From Paenibacillus alvei DSM 29 (lineage in GTDB: Bacteria > Bacillota > Bacilli > Paenibacillales > Paenibacillaceae), in contig NZ_AMBZ01000004.1 in NCBI RefSeq assembly GCF_000293805.1, forward strand, positions 1-64,000: a stretch of DNA of 64,000 bases, given 5' to 3'. This document shows, piece by piece, positions 45,457 to 54,223 of the stretch. The stretch's first letter is position 1, and each line of letters starts with the position of its first letter. The notes under the pieces are model-generated. The model was not told where the DNA came from. It made no database searches and saw only the letters and a program-made list of their open reading frames with translations. A program made the translations under genes and the position numbers.

Positions 45457-45472
45457 TTTCATTCTCCCTTAA

Positions 45473-45488
45473 TTTAGATGTATCTAAA
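45473..45488. promoter_or_regulatory. Operator candidate of the CI-like repressor
   Basis: TTTAGATGTATCTAAA is a 16-base palindrome with one central mismatch pair, 16 bases upstream of the repressor start. A related half-site ACATCTAG follows at 45497. Confidence 0.6.
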
Positions 45489-45550
45489 ATCATATTACAT
45501 CTAGGGTTTCAAAAATGCAACATTATTTTAGAAAAATAGAAAAAATGTTA

Positions 45551-45579
45551 TTGACTTTGAAACTATGCAGAGTTATTCT
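45551..45579 (+). promoter_or_regulatory. Rightward early promoter of the prophage
   Basis: TTGACT at 45551, a 17-base spacer and TATTCT at 45574 form a sigma-A type promoter leading to the Cro-like gene. A GGTTTC palindrome lies just downstream of the -10 box. Confidence 0.6.
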
Positions 45580-45586
45580 TGACCTA

Positions 45587-45604
45587 GGTTTCGAAAAAGA
45601 AACC
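45587..45604. promoter_or_regulatory. GGTTTC-N6-GAAACC operator, copy 1
   Basis: This perfect 18-base palindrome lies between the early promoter and the Cro-like gene, where binding would block transcription. A weaker version (GGTTTC-N6-GCAACA) is at 45505-45522. Confidence 0.65.
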
Positions 45605-45625
45605 CCAAAAAGAGGAGGTGAGGTA

Positions 45626-45862
45626 TTGAACCAGATTAAGAGTCGTCGACACACTCCTTACACTAAATTTAAAGCATACTTAGATGAAACTGGCGTAAAG
45701 CAAAAGGAACTAGCTCATTTACTAGGAAAGTCAACATCAGCTCTCAATCAGAATTTGAATGGAACTGGTGGCGATTTCTCTGTAGCTGAGCTGAGACTCA
45801 TCTGCGCGACATTCAAAATCAGCGCAGATGAATATTTTTTACGCCCCGAGGTTTCAAAATAG
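45626..45862 (+). CDS. Cro-like XRE-family regulator
   Basis: The 78-residue protein is a helix-turn-helix domain (V-K-Q-K-E-L-A-H-L-L-G-K-S-T-S-A-L-N-Q). The start is TTG at 45626 after AGAGGAGGTGAGG; the frame extends upstream to 45515 over the promoter and operator, which makes the longer start unlikely. It is first in the rightward early operon. Its stop codon lies inside a second GGTTTC-N6-GAAACC palindrome. Confidence 0.85.
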   Translation: MNQIKSRRHTPYTKFKAYLDETGVKQKELAHLLGKSTSALNQNLNGTGGDFSVAELRLICATFKISADEYFLRPEVSK

Positions 45863-45867
45863 AAACC
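45850..45867. promoter_or_regulatory. GGTTTC-N6-GAAACC operator, copy 2
   Basis: A second perfect 18-base palindrome with the same arms as copy 1 spans the stop codon of the Cro-like gene. It sits 263 bases from copy 1, so looping or a roadblock is possible. Confidence 0.6.
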
Positions 45868-45900
45868 ATGATTTCCTGTATGAGGGGAGGTGCTACATAA

Positions 45901-46236
45901 ATGCAACATCTTAATGTTCAACTATCAATTCCTATACCGGAAGATTCGATCATCATCACTAAAGTTGAGTTTCTCAAACTCAAGGAATGTGAGTTAGCAG
46001 GAGTGTACTGGGGAGCTAAGGATTTAGAAAAGCGAACAGGGAGAAGGATGGACTGGTTAAAAGAAAACATTCTCTACCCTTCTCGGTTTAGAAAAATCCT
46101 AGATGTTGAGCATGGCGGCTTCGTTTCTTATCCAAAGGTGCAGGGTCAAGCTTGGGCTTTTCAGGCGTCAAAGATGGCAGCATTCCTAGATAAGTATTTC
46201 AACCTGATTTTTGGAGCTAAGGAGGAATTACCATGA
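45901..46236 (+). CDS. DUF771-family phage early protein
   Basis: The 111-residue protein has D-L-E-K-R-T-G-R-R-M-D-W-L-K-E-N-I-L and F-R-K-I-L-D, typical of DUF771 proteins next to phage regulators; it looks like a helix-turn-helix-like DNA-binding protein. GAGGTG precedes the ATG. Its stop overlaps the next start. Confidence 0.8.
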   Translation: MQHLNVQLSIPIPEDSIIITKVEFLKLKECELAGVYWGAKDLEKRTGRRMDWLKENILYPSRFRKILDVEHGGFVSYPKVQGQAWAFQASKMAAFLDKYFNLIFGAKEELP

Positions 46237-46478
46237 TCGGCATTCACCCTGTCCACCGTCGCCTGGCAGAGCTTCACTTAATCCAACAGAAGCGACAATG
46301 GACAGCTTTCGAAATGATGGAATTAGTTCACTGCATGCGAATCAACGCGAACCTGATTCAACGGTTAGACGGCCTCAAGCAGCTTAGCCAGCATGCTTAC
46401 GAGATGAACGACACAGATTGGCAGCATGAGATCTGCGGCCAGATTGAAAAGCTTCAGGCGTCGATGGACGCATTTTGA
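46233..46478 (+). CDS. Small helical phage protein of unknown function
   Basis: The 81-residue protein is mostly helical (E-M-M-E-L-V-H-C-M-R-I-N). It overlaps the DUF771 gene by four bases. GGAGG lies seven bases before ATG. Similar proteins are common in Paenibacillus phages, without known function. Confidence 0.75.
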   Translation: MIGIHPVHRRLAELHLIQQKRQWTAFEMMELVHCMRINANLIQRLDGLKQLSQHAYEMNDTDWQHEICGQIEKLQASMDAF

Positions 46479-46497
46479 TGGGAAAGGAGAATTCCGC

Positions 46498-46695
46498 ATG
46501 AGTAAAGTTCTGGATCAAGTGTCTAGGGAAGTAATCGACTACTGTCCGCCATGTAAATCAGAAATCATGTTCGGTCAACGTGTTTGGAAAGAGGGGCATG
46601 CTTTATGTTGCTCCGTCCCTTGTATGATTCAGCAAGCAAAGGTGAAGTCAGTTATCGCAGGGACGGAGGGTACGCAATATGCCGATACCCGATAA
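46498..46695 (+). CDS. 65-residue cysteine-containing phage protein
   Basis: ATG at 46498 follows AAAGGAG. Cysteines in C-P-P-C and C-C-x-x-x-C suggest a small zinc-binding fold. The function is unknown. The frame extends upstream to 46426, within the previous gene, without a site. Confidence 0.65.
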   Translation: MSKVLDQVSREVIDYCPPCKSEIMFGQRVWKEGHALCCSVPCMIQQAKVKSVIAGTEGTQYADTR

Positions 46696-46810
46696 GCTTC
46701 TGGATCATCTGGCTGACGTGTATTGTGAATCGGCAATCGATCCGGCGTACTATCCGTTCTGGGCTTGGGCGTCCGTCGAGGCTGAGAAGTTGGGTTTTAG
46801 ATTCCAATAG
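46679..46810 (+). CDS. 43-residue phage micro-protein
   Basis: ATG at 46679 follows GGACGGAGGG by about eight bases and overlaps the previous gene's end by 17 bases. The product (M-P-I-P-D-K-L-L-D-H-L ... Y-Y-P-F-W-A-W-A-S-V) is aromatic-rich. It is kept as a real gene because of its site and the tight packing of early phage genes. Confidence 0.55.
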   Translation: MPIPDKLLDHLADVYCESAIDPAYYPFWAWASVEAEKLGFRFQ

Positions 46811-46826
46811 GGAGGTGATAGAGAGG

Positions 46827-46976
46827 GTGTCACAAGCGAAACGACTGGGAGTATGTTTGAAATTGCTTGTATTGGCCATGTCGTCTGGATCGGTTCGAAC
46901 GCGCCAAATGTACCGTAGGCAGTATCGAATGGTTGCAAGCAGGCTCAAAAACGAAAAACAGCTCCAAGCGGGGTAG
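46827..46976 (+). CDS. 49-residue basic phage micro-protein
   Basis: GTG at 46827 follows GGAGGTGAT at 46811-46819. The 49-residue product has many R and K (R-T-R-Q-M-Y-R-R-Q-Y-R) and could bind nucleic acid. No family is recognised. Confidence 0.5.
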   Translation: MSQAKRLGVCLKLLVLAMSSGSVRTRQMYRRQYRMVASRLKNEKQLQAG

Positions 46977-47061
46977 GAGCCGCAAGGAGCTGCAGAAATT
47001 TAGTCTCAATTCAAAGCAAGTTTATCACTAATTCATACCCAAATTCAAGGAGGACTTATAG

Positions 47062-47477
47062 ATGCCAGTCATGATTCAAATAACGGGCGAAAATGCCGGT
47101 CAAGCCATTGAGGAATTTGCAGCACTGTCAACAGCATTCACGGGGGCGGTCAACACTGTAACTGCCGCTGCTCCTGTGCAAGAAGAAAAGCCGAAGCGCC
47201 AGCGCACCACTAAAACTGAGCCAAAGCCAGAATCGACGAAGGAAACTGAATCGGTTGAAAAACGAAAGACAAGTCGACTGCTGAGGTTACTGGTGAGGGC
47301 ACTGGTGAGGATATACCGACCTTTGAAGATTTGCGTGCCGTAGGGAAGGAGAAGGGAGCGACGTCCGACGGCAAGGCGGCCATTAGGGCACTGCTCGACG
47401 AGTTTGAGAGTAAGTCTCTTTCTGAAGTACCAGAGGAGAAGCGAGCTGCGTTCCTGGAACGGTTGAAAGCTCTATGA
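47062..47477 (+). CDS. Phage protein split by a -1 frameshift
   Basis: The first frame gives M-P-V-M-I-Q-I-T-G-E-N and a linker rich in P, K and E. After the five A at 47258-47262 the protein continues in the -1 frame as T-K-D-K-S-T-A-E-V-T-G-E-G and ends ...A-A-F-L-E-R-L-K-A-L at 47477, overlapping the next start (ATGA). Read in one frame it would be about 138 residues. The untouched frame instead runs into arginine-rich nonsense at 47343. One extra A would repair it; real slippage is less likely because the site is not a classic heptamer. The function is unknown. Confidence 0.65.
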
Positions 47478-48673
47478 CACAGCCAGCACATGCAGAACGT
47501 GCTCACGCATTGCTTGGTGCTTCTGGGGCTGATCGTTGGATCAACTGCCCGCCTAGTGCACGGCTTTGCGAGAGTATTCCTGATAGACGAAGTGAGTATG
47601 CAGACGAGGGGACAGCGGCGCATGAGCTGTCAGAGTTGAAGCTTAAGCGTAGTATATTCCCGTGTAACTCAAAGGCAAGAGCAGAGTTAGAAGCCGCTAT
47701 GCAGCTCTTTACGGGAACAAACGAATACTACAACGCTGAGATGGAGAACGCTGTCCAGCGATACGTTGAAGTAGTCGAGGAGAGATTCATGGAAGCGAAA
47801 GCCCGTAGTTTTGACGCAGTGGTAATGCTGGAGGAACGTCTGGATTTTACGGAATGGGTTCCAGAAGGATACGGCACCGGAGACGTGGTTCTGATAGCGG
47901 ATGGGGTGCTGGAGATCATCGATCTCAAATACGGGAAAGGTGTTCCCGTTAGTGCTGTCGGAAACCCTCAGCTTCGTTTGTATGGCCTCGGTGCCTGGTC
48001 CGCTTATAACTGGATGTTTGATATCAAAGAGGTGCGCATGACCATTGTACAGCCACGCCTCGATAGTGTCAGCACGGACACGCTGCTGGTCGACGAGTTG
48101 CTACAGTGGGCGGAAACAGTGGTCAAACCTGCAGCGGCACTCGCTTTTGCTGGCGAGGGGGTTTTTATGGCGGGAAGCCATTGCCGCTGGTGCAAGGTGA
48201 AAGGTAATTGCCGTGCCCGAGCTGACGAGAACATGAAGGCGTTGGCACACGAGTTCAAGGATCCGGCTCTGCTCTCCTTGGAGGAAATCGGCTTGACTCT
48301 AGTTGTCGCTGAACAACTGCAGGCATGGGCAAAAGATGTTCAGGAATACGCCTTCGGGCAAGCCATGATCGGTAACCGTATCCCTCAGTGGAAGCTTGTC
48401 GAAGGGCGGAGTAATCGAACAATCACCGATAAGGATGCGGCGTGGGCAGCTTTCAGAGCTGCAAAACTAGAATCGGACAAGTACCTCAAGCCACAGGAGC
48501 TTTATGGCATTGGTGAGCTTGAGAAGCGGATCGGTAAGAAAGAGCTGACAAAGCTTCTGGACGGGCTGATAGTGAAGCCTCAAGGCAAGCCAGTCCTCGT
48601 TCCTGAGACTGATCCACGCTCTGAGCTGAACAGCTTAGGAGATGAATTTTCTAACGTGGAATTTGAGGTATAG
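47474..48673 (+). CDS. DUF2800 phage protein, RecB/Cas4-like nuclease fold
   Basis: The 399-residue protein has H-E-L-S-E near residue 55, the V-L-E-I-I-D-L-K-Y-G-K-G motif near 147 (the D-x-K of PD-(D/E)xK nucleases) and a cysteine cluster C-R-W-C-K-V-K-G-N-C near 238, as in iron-sulfur RecB/Cas4 relatives. DUF2800 is standard in replication blocks of Firmicute siphophages, beside DUF2815 and PolA. It is probably a nuclease in phage recombination or replication. Confidence 0.88.
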   Translation: MTQPAHAERAHALLGASGADRWINCPPSARLCESIPDRRSEYADEGTAAHELSELKLKRSIFPCNSKARAELEAAMQLFTGTNEYYNAEMENAVQRYVEVVEERFMEAKARSFDAVVMLEERLDFTEWVPEGYGTGDVVLIADGVLEIIDLKYGKGVPVSAVGNPQLRLYGLGAWSAYNWMFDIKEVRMTIVQPRLDSVSTDTLLVDELLQWAETVVKPAAALAFAGEGVFMAGSHCRWCKVKGNCRARADENMKALAHEFKDPALLSLEEIGLTLVVAEQLQAWAKDVQEYAFGQAMIGNRIPQWKLVEGRSNRTITDKDAAWAAFRAAKLESDKYLKPQELYGIGELEKRIGKKELTKLLDGLIVKPQGKPVLVPETDPRSELNSLGDEFSNVEFEV

Positions 48674-48769
48674 CGAATGGGTGATATTGCAGATTACCAC
48701 GTAGACATGATGGCTTCAGGCAAATGGTCTGTAGGAAGTTATAAAACAACGAAAAGGGGAAATGTTCAA

Positions 48770-49369
48770 ATGGCAATCGACAATCAAGCAACAAAGGTAA
48801 TCACGGGAAAGGTACGTCTTTCTTATACTCATGTTTTTGAACCGCAATCTATCGACGGTGGCGATGAGAAATACAGTACGGCCATTTTGATTCCAAAGAG
48901 CGACAAGGAGACGCTGCGTAAGATCAAGGCAGCAGTTGATGCAGCGAAGGAGCTCGGCAAGGGTAAATGGGGCGGGAAGATCCCGGCCAACTGCAAGACA
49001 CCGCTGCGTGATGGCGACGAGGAGCGTCCAGACGATGAAGCATATGCTGGCCACTACTTCTTGAATGCTACTTCGAAGAACAAGCCAGGTATCGCAAAGC
49101 CTATCGGCAAGGACAGCAACGGAAAAACAAAATTCCAAGAGATTACGGACACAACGGAAGTTTACAGCGGCTGCTATGCCAAAGTATCTCTCAACTTCTA
49201 TCCATTCGACGCAAAAGGAAACCGCGGCGTCGCTGCCGGATTGAACAATATCGTTAAAGTTCAGGATGGCGACTTCCTGGGCGGCCGCAGCAGCCTGAAC
49301 GATGATTTCAGTGACGAGGATTTCGATATTGATATCGACGTTGATGTTGAGGAAGATTTCTTGAACTAG
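48770..49369 (+). CDS. DUF2815 phage protein, likely ssDNA-binding
   Basis: The 199-residue protein (G-K-V-R-L-S-Y-T-H-V-F-E-P ... Y-S-T-A-I-L-I-P-K) ends in a D/E-rich acidic tail (D-I-D-I-D-V-D-V-E-E), the typical end of single-strand-binding proteins. ATG at 48770 follows AAAGGGG; the frame extends back to 48677, and the longer start is possible but gives an atypical N-terminus. It sits between DUF2800 and PolA as usual. Confidence 0.85.
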   Translation: MAIDNQATKVITGKVRLSYTHVFEPQSIDGGDEKYSTAILIPKSDKETLRKIKAAVDAAKELGKGKWGGKIPANCKTPLRDGDEERPDDEAYAGHYFLNATSKNKPGIAKPIGKDSNGKTKFQEITDTTEVYSGCYAKVSLNFYPFDAKGNRGVAAGLNNIVKVQDGDFLGGRSSLNDDFSDEDFDIDIDVDVEEDFLN

Positions 49370-49434
49370 CGCATTTCTTAGAGGGGATTCAGCAATGAGT
49401 CCCCTTTCTCAATAAAGTTCTGGGAGATGAGAGA

Positions 49435-51387
49435 GTGACAGTTCTGCAGATTGACCTTGAGACATACAGCAGCATCGATTTAATTAAATGCGGTGTCCAT
49501 CGTTACGTAGAAGCCTCGGATTTCGAGATATTGCTTTTTGGATTCGCCTTTGACAATGATCCCGTACAAGTCATTGACCTAACCGCATTCGAGGACATTC
49601 CGAGAGACGTCTTGGACGCGCTTCGGATGGACGTAATAAAGACGGCATACAACGCAGCATTCGAACGAACTTGCATAAGCAAGCACTTGGCGATTAGATG
49701 CGAACCACAGCATTGGAAATGTACGTCAGTTCACGCACTCACATTAGGGCTTCCTGGTTACCTAGAAGGTGTGGCAGATGTGCTGAAGCTAGAGGCGAAG
49801 AAGGACGCCAAGGGAAAGGCGCTCATTAAATACTTCTCTGTACCGTGTAAGCCTACCAAAGTGAATGGGCAGCGAACTCGGAATCACCCTCACCACGATC
49901 TGGAGAAATGGCAGCAGTTCATAGACTATTGCCGCCAGGACGTGGTTGTAGAACGCGAGATTCGCCGCAAGTTGGAACGCTTCCCTGTTCCAGATCATGA
50001 GTGGCATCTATGGGCACTCGATCAGCAAATCAACGATCGGGGTGTTCGGTTGGATCCCAAGCTGTTCAAAGCTGCTATCGACTGCGACATGCAATATGGG
50101 GTCCGGCTGCTGGAAGAGGCCAAGGAGCTCACCGGACTTGATAACCCGAACAGCGATACTCAGCTCAAGGGTTGGCTATCAGAACACGGCTTAGAAGCAG
50201 AGAGTCTGGCAAAGGAACATATGCCGACCCTGCTGGATGCTGCTCCAGACGACGACACACGCAGAGCGCTAGAGCTGCGCCAGGAGATGGGAAAGACGAG
50301 CGTCGATAAATACAACGCTATGAATCGCTCAATATGCGAAGACGAACGGGCAAGGGGGCTGCTGCAGTTTTGTGGAGCTAACCGCACATGGCGCTGGGCT
50401 GGAAGGCTCATTCAGGTACAGAACCTACCACAGAACAAGATTGATGACTTGGAACTGGCAAGGGAGATATTACGCTGTGGCGATTACGAGCTACTTGAGA
50501 TGCTTTACGGTGCGCCGCCGTTCATCCTCTCCCAACTTATCCGCACCGCATTCATACCGTCACCAGGTTGCCGGTTCATTGTCTCAGACTTTGCAGCCAT
50601 CGAGGCACGTGTCGTTGCATGGTTGGCAGATGAGCAGTGGGTGCTCGACGTATTTCGCGGGCACGGCAAGATATATGAAGCAACGGCATCGAACATGTTC
50701 GGTGTGCAGTTCGAGACGATTACAAAAGGGCATCCGAATTACGAGCTGCGGGCACGCGGCAAGGTAGCGGTGTTAGCCTGCGGGTATCAAGGCGGGCCGA
50801 ATGCCATGGCCGCTATGGACTCGAAAAAAGAGATTGATCCGGATGACTACCCTAGGCTAGTAAAGCAATGGCGAGACGCCAATCCAAATATACGAAAGCT
50901 TTGGTATAAAGCTGAGGAGGCAGCTATTACAGCTGTGAGGGAGAAGACGACCGTCAAGCTCGCACACGGTGTGCAGTATCGATACGAAGCAGGCATGCTG
51001 TTCGCTGATCTACCGAGTGGCCGCAGCCTTGCATATGTAAACCCTCGAATTAAGACGGATCCGAACTTTAGCAAGGATGGGATTGTCTTCGATGGTATGG
51101 ATCAGGTCAAGAAAAAGTGGATGTCGCACCGCACATATGGCGGGCGGCTGGTGGAGAACTTGGTTCAGGCCATTGCTCGGGACTGCTTGGCCGTCAGTAT
51201 GGAGGGATTGGCAACTGAAGGGTACAGCATTGTAATGCATGTCCATGACGAGGTTGTTTTGGATGTGCCGATCGGTACAGGATCCGTGGAGCATGTGACA
51301 GAGATAATGGGGCGGCCGATTGAGTGGGCACCGGGGCTGCCGCTGAAGGCAGCAGGGTTTGAATGTGATTTCTATCAAAAAGACTAA
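49435..51387 (+). CDS. Phage family A DNA polymerase
   Basis: The 650-residue protein has an N-terminal 3'-5' exonuclease domain (D-L-E-T-Y, and Y-C-R-Q-D-V near residue 165) and a C-terminal polymerase domain with motif A V-S-D-F-A-A-I-E-A-R-V near 384 and motif C H-V-H-D-E-V-V-L-D near 606. It replicates the phage genome. The start is GTG at 49435 after GGGAGATGAG. Confidence 0.95.
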   Translation: MTVLQIDLETYSSIDLIKCGVHRYVEASDFEILLFGFAFDNDPVQVIDLTAFEDIPRDVLDALRMDVIKTAYNAAFERTCISKHLAIRCEPQHWKCTSVHALTLGLPGYLEGVADVLKLEAKKDAKGKALIKYFSVPCKPTKVNGQRTRNHPHHDLEKWQQFIDYCRQDVVVEREIRRKLERFPVPDHEWHLWALDQQINDRGVRLDPKLFKAAIDCDMQYGVRLLEEAKELTGLDNPNSDTQLKGWLSEHGLEAESLAKEHMPTLLDAAPDDDTRRALELRQEMGKTSVDKYNAMNRSICEDERARGLLQFCGANRTWRWAGRLIQVQNLPQNKIDDLELAREILRCGDYELLEMLYGAPPFILSQLIRTAFIPSPGCRFIVSDFAAIEARVVAWLADEQWVLDVFRGHGKIYEATASNMFGVQFETITKGHPNYELRARGKVAVLACGYQGGPNAMAAMDSKKEIDPDDYPRLVKQWRDANPNIRKLWYKAEEAAITAVREKTTVKLAHGVQYRYEAGMLFADLPSGRSLAYVNPRIKTDPNFSKDGIVFDGMDQVKKKWMSHRTYGGRLVENLVQAIARDCLAVSMEGLATEGYSIVMHVHDEVVLDVPIGTGSVEHVTEIMGRPIEWAPGLPLKAAGFECDFYQKD

Positions 51388-51407
51388 TATCCGGAGGAGG
51401 AGCTGGA

Positions 51408-51776
51408 ATGTTAGATCAAGCAAAAGCAAAGCTGCAGGCCGAAATGGCCGGAGCTAAAGATAACGATTATGTGCAGTTCGTAGGGCAATACCTGCTTAAC
51501 CATATTGAGTCCCATCCTAAAGATGCTGACAAGGTCATGGTCGAAGAAAAATCGATCATAAAGAGTCTGGAAGCCATGCGCAAAGCTGCTGAGAAGAAGA
51601 GAAAGGGCAACGTGGCCATGTTGACACCGCAGGAAGGGTTTGCTGTCGTGTTCGAATATTACGGCATTAAGTCGCCGGGATCCGTACCAGTTGCTCCAGT
51701 GGTGCCCCCAATTGCGGCTAAGGTGGATTCTAACGATGGCGACTTTGATATCGATCTTGACGACTTGTTGAAGTGA
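51408..51776 (+). CDS. PcfK/AcrIIA9-like protein
   Basis: The 122-residue protein has the layout of the PcfK-like family, to which the Cas9 inhibitor AcrIIA9 belongs: Y-V-Q-F-V-G-Q-Y-L-L, K-S-I-I-K-S-L-E-A-M-R-K-A-A-E-K-K and G-F-A-V-V-F-E-Y-Y-G. It ends in an acidic tail (D-I-D-L-D-D-L-L). A PcfJ-like gene follows 13 bases later, the same pairing as pcfJ-pcfK in conjugative plasmids, which supports the family call. Anti-CRISPR activity is only a possibility; a replication role shared with DUF2815 is also plausible given the similar acidic tail. GGAGGAGG precedes the ATG. Confidence 0.6.
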   Translation: MLDQAKAKLQAEMAGAKDNDYVQFVGQYLLNHIESHPKDADKVMVEEKSIIKSLEAMRKAAEKKRKGNVAMLTPQEGFAVVFEYYGIKSPGSVPVAPVVPPIAAKVDSNDGDFDIDLDDLLK

Positions 51777-51789
51777 GGAGGGGCAGGAC

Positions 51790-53415
51790 ATGTCACTTGG
51801 GATTCCTAAAGACTTTACGGATCATATGCCTCAGCAGATTAGCGAGGAGCTAAATAGTTACGTCATTGAGGAGGCGCTTGGGGATAGCCGCTACATCTTC
51901 ACTCGTCGAGCTGGAAGTTACCAGTACGGCTACTGCACCCATTGCAAGAACGAATACTCGACTAAAGGATTCCGTCACGGCAAAACGGAAATGTGCCCGA
52001 AATGTGGCTCATTCTGTACCGTCAAAGCAAGCGGCAGAGGACGAAAGAAACTAATCGACGATGCTTATATCGTCTGGTATGACAAGTCACGTAAGGATCC
52101 TAAATCAATTGTTGCCCACGGGATATACGTTCGACGTGATTACACAGGTGACTATAAACAAGTAGAGACGCAATTCTATGTACAAGCTGAATATGTTTTT
52201 ACTCCAGGAGATCCAAAAGCAGCTGGTAAGGATCGCTTTGGGACAGCAAGGATGATACGTAGAGATTACTATCAAAACTTCTACGAGACTTCATCTATTT
52301 TTAGTGAAAGAGATAGCGTTATGAGGCGACCGCCTTTTTACTTATCTGAAGATAACATCTCGAAAGCTGTACAGGGCACACCGTTTCAGTATAGCGGATG
52401 GGAGGAGTTTATCTCGTATAGATTGTTCGACGAGTGGGTTGGCGGTCTTTTTGGCACAACACGTCGCGAAGGGGAACCTCGGACGGATCTGGTGAAGTTC
52501 TTCGAAATCGCGGCCAAGTATCCATGCACAGAATATCTAGTGAAAATGGGCTTCACTTCTTTTATTGAAAGGAAAATCAATGGCTGGGGAACGTACGGGG
52601 CGATCCATTGGAGAGGGACGACGATGGAAAAGGTACTCCGCCTATCCAAAGCAGAGATAAAGGAATTAAGGGCTTTGAATATCAAAGTTACGCCTTTACA
52701 TCTTCACAGCTACAACTTCTATAAAAAGAGAGGACTACCTATGCCCTTTGAGAAAGCACATGAGCTAAGCGAGCTTACTCACTCTGATGGTTGGAAGATA
52801 TTGAAGCAGCTGGACCTACCATTCGAATTATCTGTGAAATACATCTATAAACAATTCTCCCGTCCAGGTGCTAATAAGCATTACTATGATGTCTCATCTG
52901 TTCTTAGAGATTGGAGAGACTACTTGGCAGACTGTAAGAAGCTCGGCATGGATACAGGTTCAAATGCTGTTTTGTACCCCAATAATCTTCACACAGCACA
53001 CCAGAAAACGATAAAAAAAGTGAAGTATGCGGAGGATCAAGCCCTCAATTTGCGGGTTGTTGATAGATACAAAAAACTTAATAGTCAGTATCGATTTGAG
53101 AGTAATGGTCTGATAATCCGGCCAGCAGCGAGCAGTGCCGAACTCGTACAAGAAGGTAAACAGCTGAGCCATTGTGTCGGTGGGTATACCAAGAATTACG
53201 CTGATGGTAATTGTGATCTGCTATTCATACGACGTGTTTCCGAACCGGATAAACCATTCTACACGGTGGAGGTAAAAGGCGGGAAGGTCGTGCAGTGCCG
53301 TGGTTTTAAAAATGGTGCCATGACGCCAGAAGTAAAAGCATTCGTTGAGAAATTCATCGATGAGAAGCTGACTAAGAAGAAACGCATTAAGGCAATCCAG
53401 GGGGTAGCCGTATGA
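51790..53415 (+). CDS. PcfJ-like phage protein
   Basis: The 541-residue protein has an N-terminal zinc ribbon (C-T-H-C near residue 54, C-P-K-C near 75) and the C-terminal PcfJ signature: L-Y-P-N-N-L-H-T-A-H, Q-L-S-H-C-V-G-G-Y, L-L-F-I-R-R, Y-T-V-E-V and V-V-Q-C-R-G-F-K-N. PcfJ proteins occur in conjugative elements and phages; their biochemical role is unknown. It overlaps the next gene by four bases. Confidence 0.85.
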   Translation: MSLGIPKDFTDHMPQQISEELNSYVIEEALGDSRYIFTRRAGSYQYGYCTHCKNEYSTKGFRHGKTEMCPKCGSFCTVKASGRGRKKLIDDAYIVWYDKSRKDPKSIVAHGIYVRRDYTGDYKQVETQFYVQAEYVFTPGDPKAAGKDRFGTARMIRRDYYQNFYETSSIFSERDSVMRRPPFYLSEDNISKAVQGTPFQYSGWEEFISYRLFDEWVGGLFGTTRREGEPRTDLVKFFEIAAKYPCTEYLVKMGFTSFIERKINGWGTYGAIHWRGTTMEKVLRLSKAEIKELRALNIKVTPLHLHSYNFYKKRGLPMPFEKAHELSELTHSDGWKILKQLDLPFELSVKYIYKQFSRPGANKHYYDVSSVLRDWRDYLADCKKLGMDTGSNAVLYPNNLHTAHQKTIKKVKYAEDQALNLRVVDRYKKLNSQYRFESNGLIIRPAASSAELVQEGKQLSHCVGGYTKNYADGNCDLLFIRRVSEPDKPFYTVEVKGGKVVQCRGFKNGAMTPEVKAFVEKFIDEKLTKKKRIKAIQGVAV

Positions 53416-54206
53416 CACAGGTAACGAGATCAGTTGATATAATAGCGGCCGAGATTCGTAGCATTGATGCTCAGGCCAGAGAGATGGTTCTGCGCAGCGC
53501 GATGGAAATCGGAAAGCGGCTCAAGGAAGTTAAGGAGCTAGTGCCGCACGGCGATTGGGGAAATTGGCTGAAGGAGAATGTCGAATACAGCCAATCTACT
53601 GCGAACAACTTCATGCGACTGGCCGACGAATACGGTTCAAATTCACAAGCGCTTGGCAATATGAGCTATACGAAGGCACTGGCCCTTCTTGGTGTTCCGA
53701 CTGAGGAGCGAGAACAGTTTGCTGCCGAGAATGAGGATAAGTCAGCGCGTGAACTGCAGCAGGTGATTAAGGAGAAGAAGCAGCTAGAGAAGCAGCTGAA
53801 GGCAGCGGAGAAAGAGCGCGCCGCACTCCAGAAGCTCAATGAGCAGTTGGAAGAAGCGCAAGCGGACTTCGATGAAGAACAGGAACAGCGGCTCAAAGCT
53901 GAGATACAAGAGTCACGGGAGCGAATTAAGCAGCTAGAAAGTGAACTCAAGGCAAAGCCGATTGATGTGGCAGTCGTCGAGAAAATCCCTGAAGCCGTGG
54001 AAAAGGAGCTCGAGGAGCTGCGGAAGAAAGCAGCGCAGCCTGGTAATGACTTAGCCGTTAAGTTCAAATACCAATTCGAGTTTTTGGTGAGTTGCTTCAA
54101 GGATATTCTCTCGACTCTATCTGAAATGCAAGGCGATTCGGAGCTTCACGAAAAGTATAAAGGAGCTGTGCGAACAACTATCAACAAGATGAATGAGCGG
54201 CTATAG
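53412..54206 (+). CDS. DUF3102 phage protein with coiled coil
   Basis: The 264-residue protein starts with a DUF3102 domain (A-M-E-I-G-K-R-L-K-E-V-K, H-G-D-W-G-N-W-L, S-T-A-N-N-F-M-R-L), found in plasmids and phages near replication genes. Residues 105-205 are a long E/K/Q-rich coiled coil. It is probably a DNA-associated structural or regulatory protein. Confidence 0.82.
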   Translation: MTQVTRSVDIIAAEIRSIDAQAREMVLRSAMEIGKRLKEVKELVPHGDWGNWLKENVEYSQSTANNFMRLADEYGSNSQALGNMSYTKALALLGVPTEEREQFAAENEDKSARELQQVIKEKKQLEKQLKAAEKERAALQKLNEQLEEAQADFDEEQEQRLKAEIQESRERIKQLESELKAKPIDVAVVEKIPEAVEKELEELRKKAAQPGNDLAVKFKYQFEFLVSCFKDILSTLSEMQGDSELHEKYKGAVRTTINKMNERL

Positions 54207-54223
54207 ATGAGTGAGGTGTAAAC

